Assembly: GCF_019428685.1 (NCBI RefSeq)
Contig: NZ_CP080095.1
Coordinates: forward strand, 4,340,001-4,404,000
Source: Paraburkholderia edwinii
GTDB lineage: Bacteria > Pseudomonadota > Gammaproteobacteria > Burkholderiales > Burkholderiaceae
Direction of reading: 5' to 3'
Length of the DNA: 64,000 bases
Positions 61,657-64,000 of the stretch are shown here, one piece after another (position 1 is the first letter of the stretch; every line of letters begins with the position of its first letter). The notes under the pieces were generated by a model. That model did not search any database. It saw only the letters and a list, made by a program, of their open reading frames with translations, and was not told the DNA's origin. Made by a program: the position numbers and the translations under genes.

Positions 61657-63009
61657 TCAAGCAGCCGTTCCCGGCTCGTTCGCCGCGGGCGCGGCCACGG
61701 TAACTGTCTGCGCATCCGCGGTGCCTGATCCGACGATCCGTATGTCGCGTTGCGCATACGGAATTGCAATGCCGTTCGCGGCAAACAGCCGCCAGATATT
61801 GCGATTGACCGTCGAGCGCACGCCCGTCGTGCCGGTCGCCGCGTCCGCGACCCAGAAGCCGAGTTCGAGATTGACGCCGTCCGGCCCGAAGCCGACCAGA
61901 TTCGCCGACGGCGCCGGATCGTCGAGCACACGCTCGACGCCGGTCGCGGCCTGCGCGAGCAGCGCCATCGCTTTCTCGACGTCGGTCGCGTAGGCAACGT
62001 GCACGGCCGTCTTCTGGAAGCCGCGCGTCAGATACGACGACTGGTTCTGCACGACGTCGGTGATCAGCCGCTCGTTCGGGATCAGCGTTTCGATGCCGTC
62101 GAGACCGCGCACGACCGTATAACGCGTGCGGATCTGCGTGACCTGCCCTTGCAGCCCGCCGACGTTGATCGTGTCGCCGATGCGCAGCGACCGGTCGAGC
62201 AGAATGATGAAGCCGGACACATAGTTGCTCGCAATCTTCTGCAGCCCGAAGCCGAGCCCGACGCCGAGCGCCCCGCCGAAGACGCCGAGCACCGTGATAT
62301 CGATGCCGACCAGCGACAGGCTGATCAGCACCGCCGCCAGCACGAAGAGCGCACGGCCGACGCGCGCGAGCACCACCTTCAGGTTCGCATCGAGCGTACC
62401 CGAGCGCATCACGCGGTCTTCGAACGCGGCGCCGAGCCACATCGCGACCACCATTGTCACGCATACCCAGAGCAGCCCGGACAGCAGCGACAGCAGCGTG
62501 ATCTGCGTATTCGCGATGCGAAAGCTCACGCCCGCCATCCACGTCAGCACGTTGCCCTGAATGCCCATCACGGTCAGCGCCATGCCGATCCAGACGACGA
62601 GCGACACGATCCGTTCGACGAGCGCGAGCCACGTGTGCGTCTGTCCGTCGCGGCCAAACACGCGCCGCGCAAAGAAGAACACGATGTAGATGAGCCCGAT
62701 GCCGACCAGCGGCACCAGCGCGAGATCGAGCAGCGCCGTATGGATGAAGCGTCCGGCAATCGCGCGCGCGATCCAGACGAACAGCGCGCCGATCAGCGGA
62801 AAGAACGCACGATTGAGCGCCTCGGCGCCGAAGCGCAACGCCTGATAGCTCATCTCGCGCCGCGCGTTCAAGGTACGGCGCAACAGCCGCGCGACGAGCC
62901 ACGCCAGCACGAGCGCGCCGACCAGCACGGCGACCTGCCACAGCGTCGCGCGCTCGCCGAAATCGCGCAGCAGGTCAGTGAGCGGTTCGAAGAACGGCGT
63001 GTTCTGCAT
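61657..63009 (-). CDS. MscS-family mechanosensitive ion channel
   Basis: The 450-residue inner-membrane protein has about five to six predicted helices, then the MscS pore helix and beta domain: LGVFGGALGVGLGFGLQKIASNYVSGFIILLDRSLRIGDTINVGG with the Gly/Ala-rich TM3, followed by IRTRYTVVRGLDGIETLIPNERLITDVVQNQS. The extra N-terminal helices place it with the longer MscS relatives (YnaI/YbdG types). It should open under membrane tension. A C-terminal Ala/Thr tail is unremarkable. Confidence 0.92.
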   Translation of the reverse strand: MQNTPFFEPLTDLLRDFGERATLWQVAVLVGALVLAWLVARLLRRTLNARREMSYQALRFGAEALNRAFFPLIGALFVWIARAIAGRFIHTALLDLALVPLVGIGLIYIVFFFARRVFGRDGQTHTWLALVERIVSLVVWIGMALTVMGIQGNVLTWMAGVSFRIANTQITLLSLLSGLLWVCVTMVVAMWLGAAFEDRVMRSGTLDANLKVVLARVGRALFVLAAVLISLSLVGIDITVLGVFGGALGVGLGFGLQKIASNYVSGFIILLDRSLRIGDTINVGGLQGQVTQIRTRYTVVRGLDGIETLIPNERLITDVVQNQSSYLTRGFQKTAVHVAYATDVEKAMALLAQAATGVERVLDDPAPSANLVGFGPDGVNLELGFWVADAATGTTGVRSTVNRNIWRLFAANGIAIPYAQRDIRIVGSGTADAQTVTVAAPAANEPGTAA

Positions 63010-63111
63010 GGTCGTGTCGTGTGCGGTTCCGTTCGGTCAGTGCAGCAGCGCTTCGCTCAACTGCGCGGCACAACTGCGCGGCACAGCTGCTTCCGATAGC
63101 TTCGGTCAACT

Positions 63112-64000
63112 TCAATCGTGCCGCTCGAGCACCGCGGCGAAAAAGCCGTCGGTCGCATGCCGATGCGGCCACAGCGACAGATAGTCGCCCATCTCCAGCT
63201 CGATGCGCTGTTCGGCCAGCACGTCGCGCGCGGGAACGAGCGCGAATTCCGGATGGTCGGCGAGAAACTGCGCGACCACCGCTTCGTTCTCCGCTTCGAG
63301 AATGCTGCACGTCGCGTAGACGAGCCGGCCGCCCTTCTTCACGAGCCGCGCCGCGCTCGCGAGAATCGACGTCTGCTTCGGCGTCAGTTCGCCGATCGAC
63401 TCGGGCGACTGCCGCCACTTCAGGTCCGGGTTGCGGCGCAGCGTGCCGAGCCCGCTGCACGGCGCATCGACGAGCACGCGGTCGATCTTGCCCGCGAGGC
63501 GCTTGATCTTCGCATCGTGCTCGCTGTCGATCAGCACCGGGTTCACGTTCGACAGACCGCTGCGCGCGAGGCGCGGCTTCAGCTTCGCCAGACGCCGCTC
63601 GGAAATATCGAACGCATAGAGACGCCCGGTCGAACGCATCATCGCACCGAGTGCGAGCGTCTTGCCGCCCGCGCCCGCACAGAAGTCGACGATCATCTCG
63701 CCGCGCCTCGGCGCAACCAGCGAGCACAGCAGCTGACTGCCCTCGTCCTGCACTTCGATCCAGCCGTTCTGGAACGCATCGAGCTTCGTGAGCGGCGGTT
63801 TGTCGGCCACGCGCACGCCGAACGGCGCAAACGGCATCGCGCCGGCATCGATGCCGGCCTTCTCGAGTGCCTGCAACACGTCGTCGCGGGTCGCTTTTAT
63901 CGGATTGGCGCGCAAATCGAGCGGCGCCGGATAGTTGAGCGACGCCGCCAGCTGAACCAGTTCCTCGGCCTCGAAGCGCTTCGCGAGCGCCTCGTAGATC
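63112..64000 (-). CDS. rsmB: RsmB/NOP2-family RNA (cytosine-5) methyltransferase (start outside window)
   Basis: The frame continues to the window edge (upstream codons read IYEALAKRFEAEELVQLAASL), so the start is missing. The catalytic domain is clear: VDFCAGAGGKTLALGAMM binds SAM, DRVLVDAPCSGLGTLRRNPD and VYATCSILEAENEAVV hold the two catalytic cysteines (PCSG and ATCS). It methylates C967 in 16S rRNA if it is RsmB proper; Burkholderia often carries a related paralog, so the gene name is tentative. Confidence 0.85.
   Translation of the reverse strand, partial: IYEALAKRFEAEELVQLAASLNYPAPLDLRANPIKATRDDVLQALEKAGIDAGAMPFAPFGVRVADKPPLTKLDAFQNGWIEVQDEGSQLLCSLVAPRRGEMIVDFCAGAGGKTLALGAMMRSTGRLYAFDISERRLAKLKPRLARSGLSNVNPVLIDSEHDAKIKRLAGKIDRVLVDAPCSGLGTLRRNPDLKWRQSPESIGELTPKQTSILASAARLVKKGGRLVYATCSILEAENEAVVAQFLADHPEFALVPARDVLAEQRIELEMGDYLSLWPHRHATDGFFAAVLERHD

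Noticed and set aside
1..64000. CRISPR arrays, insertion sequences, phage genes or rRNA
   Set aside because: No regularly spaced repeats, transposase or integrase motifs, phage structural proteins or rRNA sequences are seen; the only short arrays are the 13-bp and 12-bp tandem repeats.

Overview
The window is high-GC and has the gene content of a Burkholderiaceae betaproteobacterium, most like Paraburkholderia or a close relative. The pointers are a RibB with a degenerate GTP-cyclohydrolase II half, the ribBX-ribH-nusB-aminotransferase order, the nadB/nadC/nadA cluster beside a long delta-9 desaturase, and several ACS-type MFS carriers with an OmpC-type porin. It looks like ordinary chromosome with two catabolic (accessory) sections, one toxin-antitoxin locus, two tRNA genes and no phage, IS or CRISPR.

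Layout. 1-8.2 kb: a catabolic island with a LysR regulator (cut by the window edge), a COG3618 amidohydrolase, a frameshifted D-2-hydroxyacid dehydrogenase, two MFS carriers, a class II aldolase, a RidA protein, a PEP-mutase/isocitrate-lyase family enzyme and Ogt. 8.3-12.9 kb: a chemoreceptor and a TPR/SPINDLY-type glycosyltransferase. 13.1-21.2 kb: a second catabolic cluster, with a LysR regulator facing leuC-like, leuD-like, pdxA-like, haloacetate-dehalogenase-like, MFS and porin genes. 21.3-24.8 kb: riboflavin genes, nusB and an aminotransferase. 24.8-26.5 kb: a hipBA module with three matching operators. 26.6-38.1 kb: housekeeping and small genes (lytic transglycosylase, ubiD, LysE exporter, hydroxyaspartate/threonine dehydratase, yggT, tRNA-Gly, trmB, uppP). 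38.2-38.6 kb: a hemN fragment beside tRNA-Leu. 38.7-44.8 kb: amino-acid permease, hydrolase, rsuA, a nucleoside-diphosphate-sugar-epimerase-like protein and a ferredoxin reductase. 44.85-46.9 kb: argD behind a leader region, then a GNAT acetyltransferase. 47.0-52.2 kb: the liv branched-chain amino-acid ABC operon. 52.8-64 kb: ispH-fkpB, radC, rpmB-rpmG, nadB, nadC-nadA, a desaturase, an MscS channel and an RsmB-family methyltransferase (cut by the window edge).

Most interesting points. (1) The 250-nt leader of argD has the parts of a classical translation-controlled attenuator: a 16-residue leader peptide with four consecutive Arg codons, an antiterminator arm just after its stop codon, a bridging hairpin and a Rho-independent terminator. 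The peptide appears to start at, or within a base of, the transcription start. (2) The leuCD-pdxA-dehalogenase cluster repeats the chemistry of leucine biosynthesis (hydro-lyase isomerisation then oxidative decarboxylation by an IPMDH-fold enzyme) next to an enzyme carrying the complete fluoroacetate-dehalogenase active site. (3) hipBA carries three TATGA-N4-TCATA operators, one lying across the hipB start codon.
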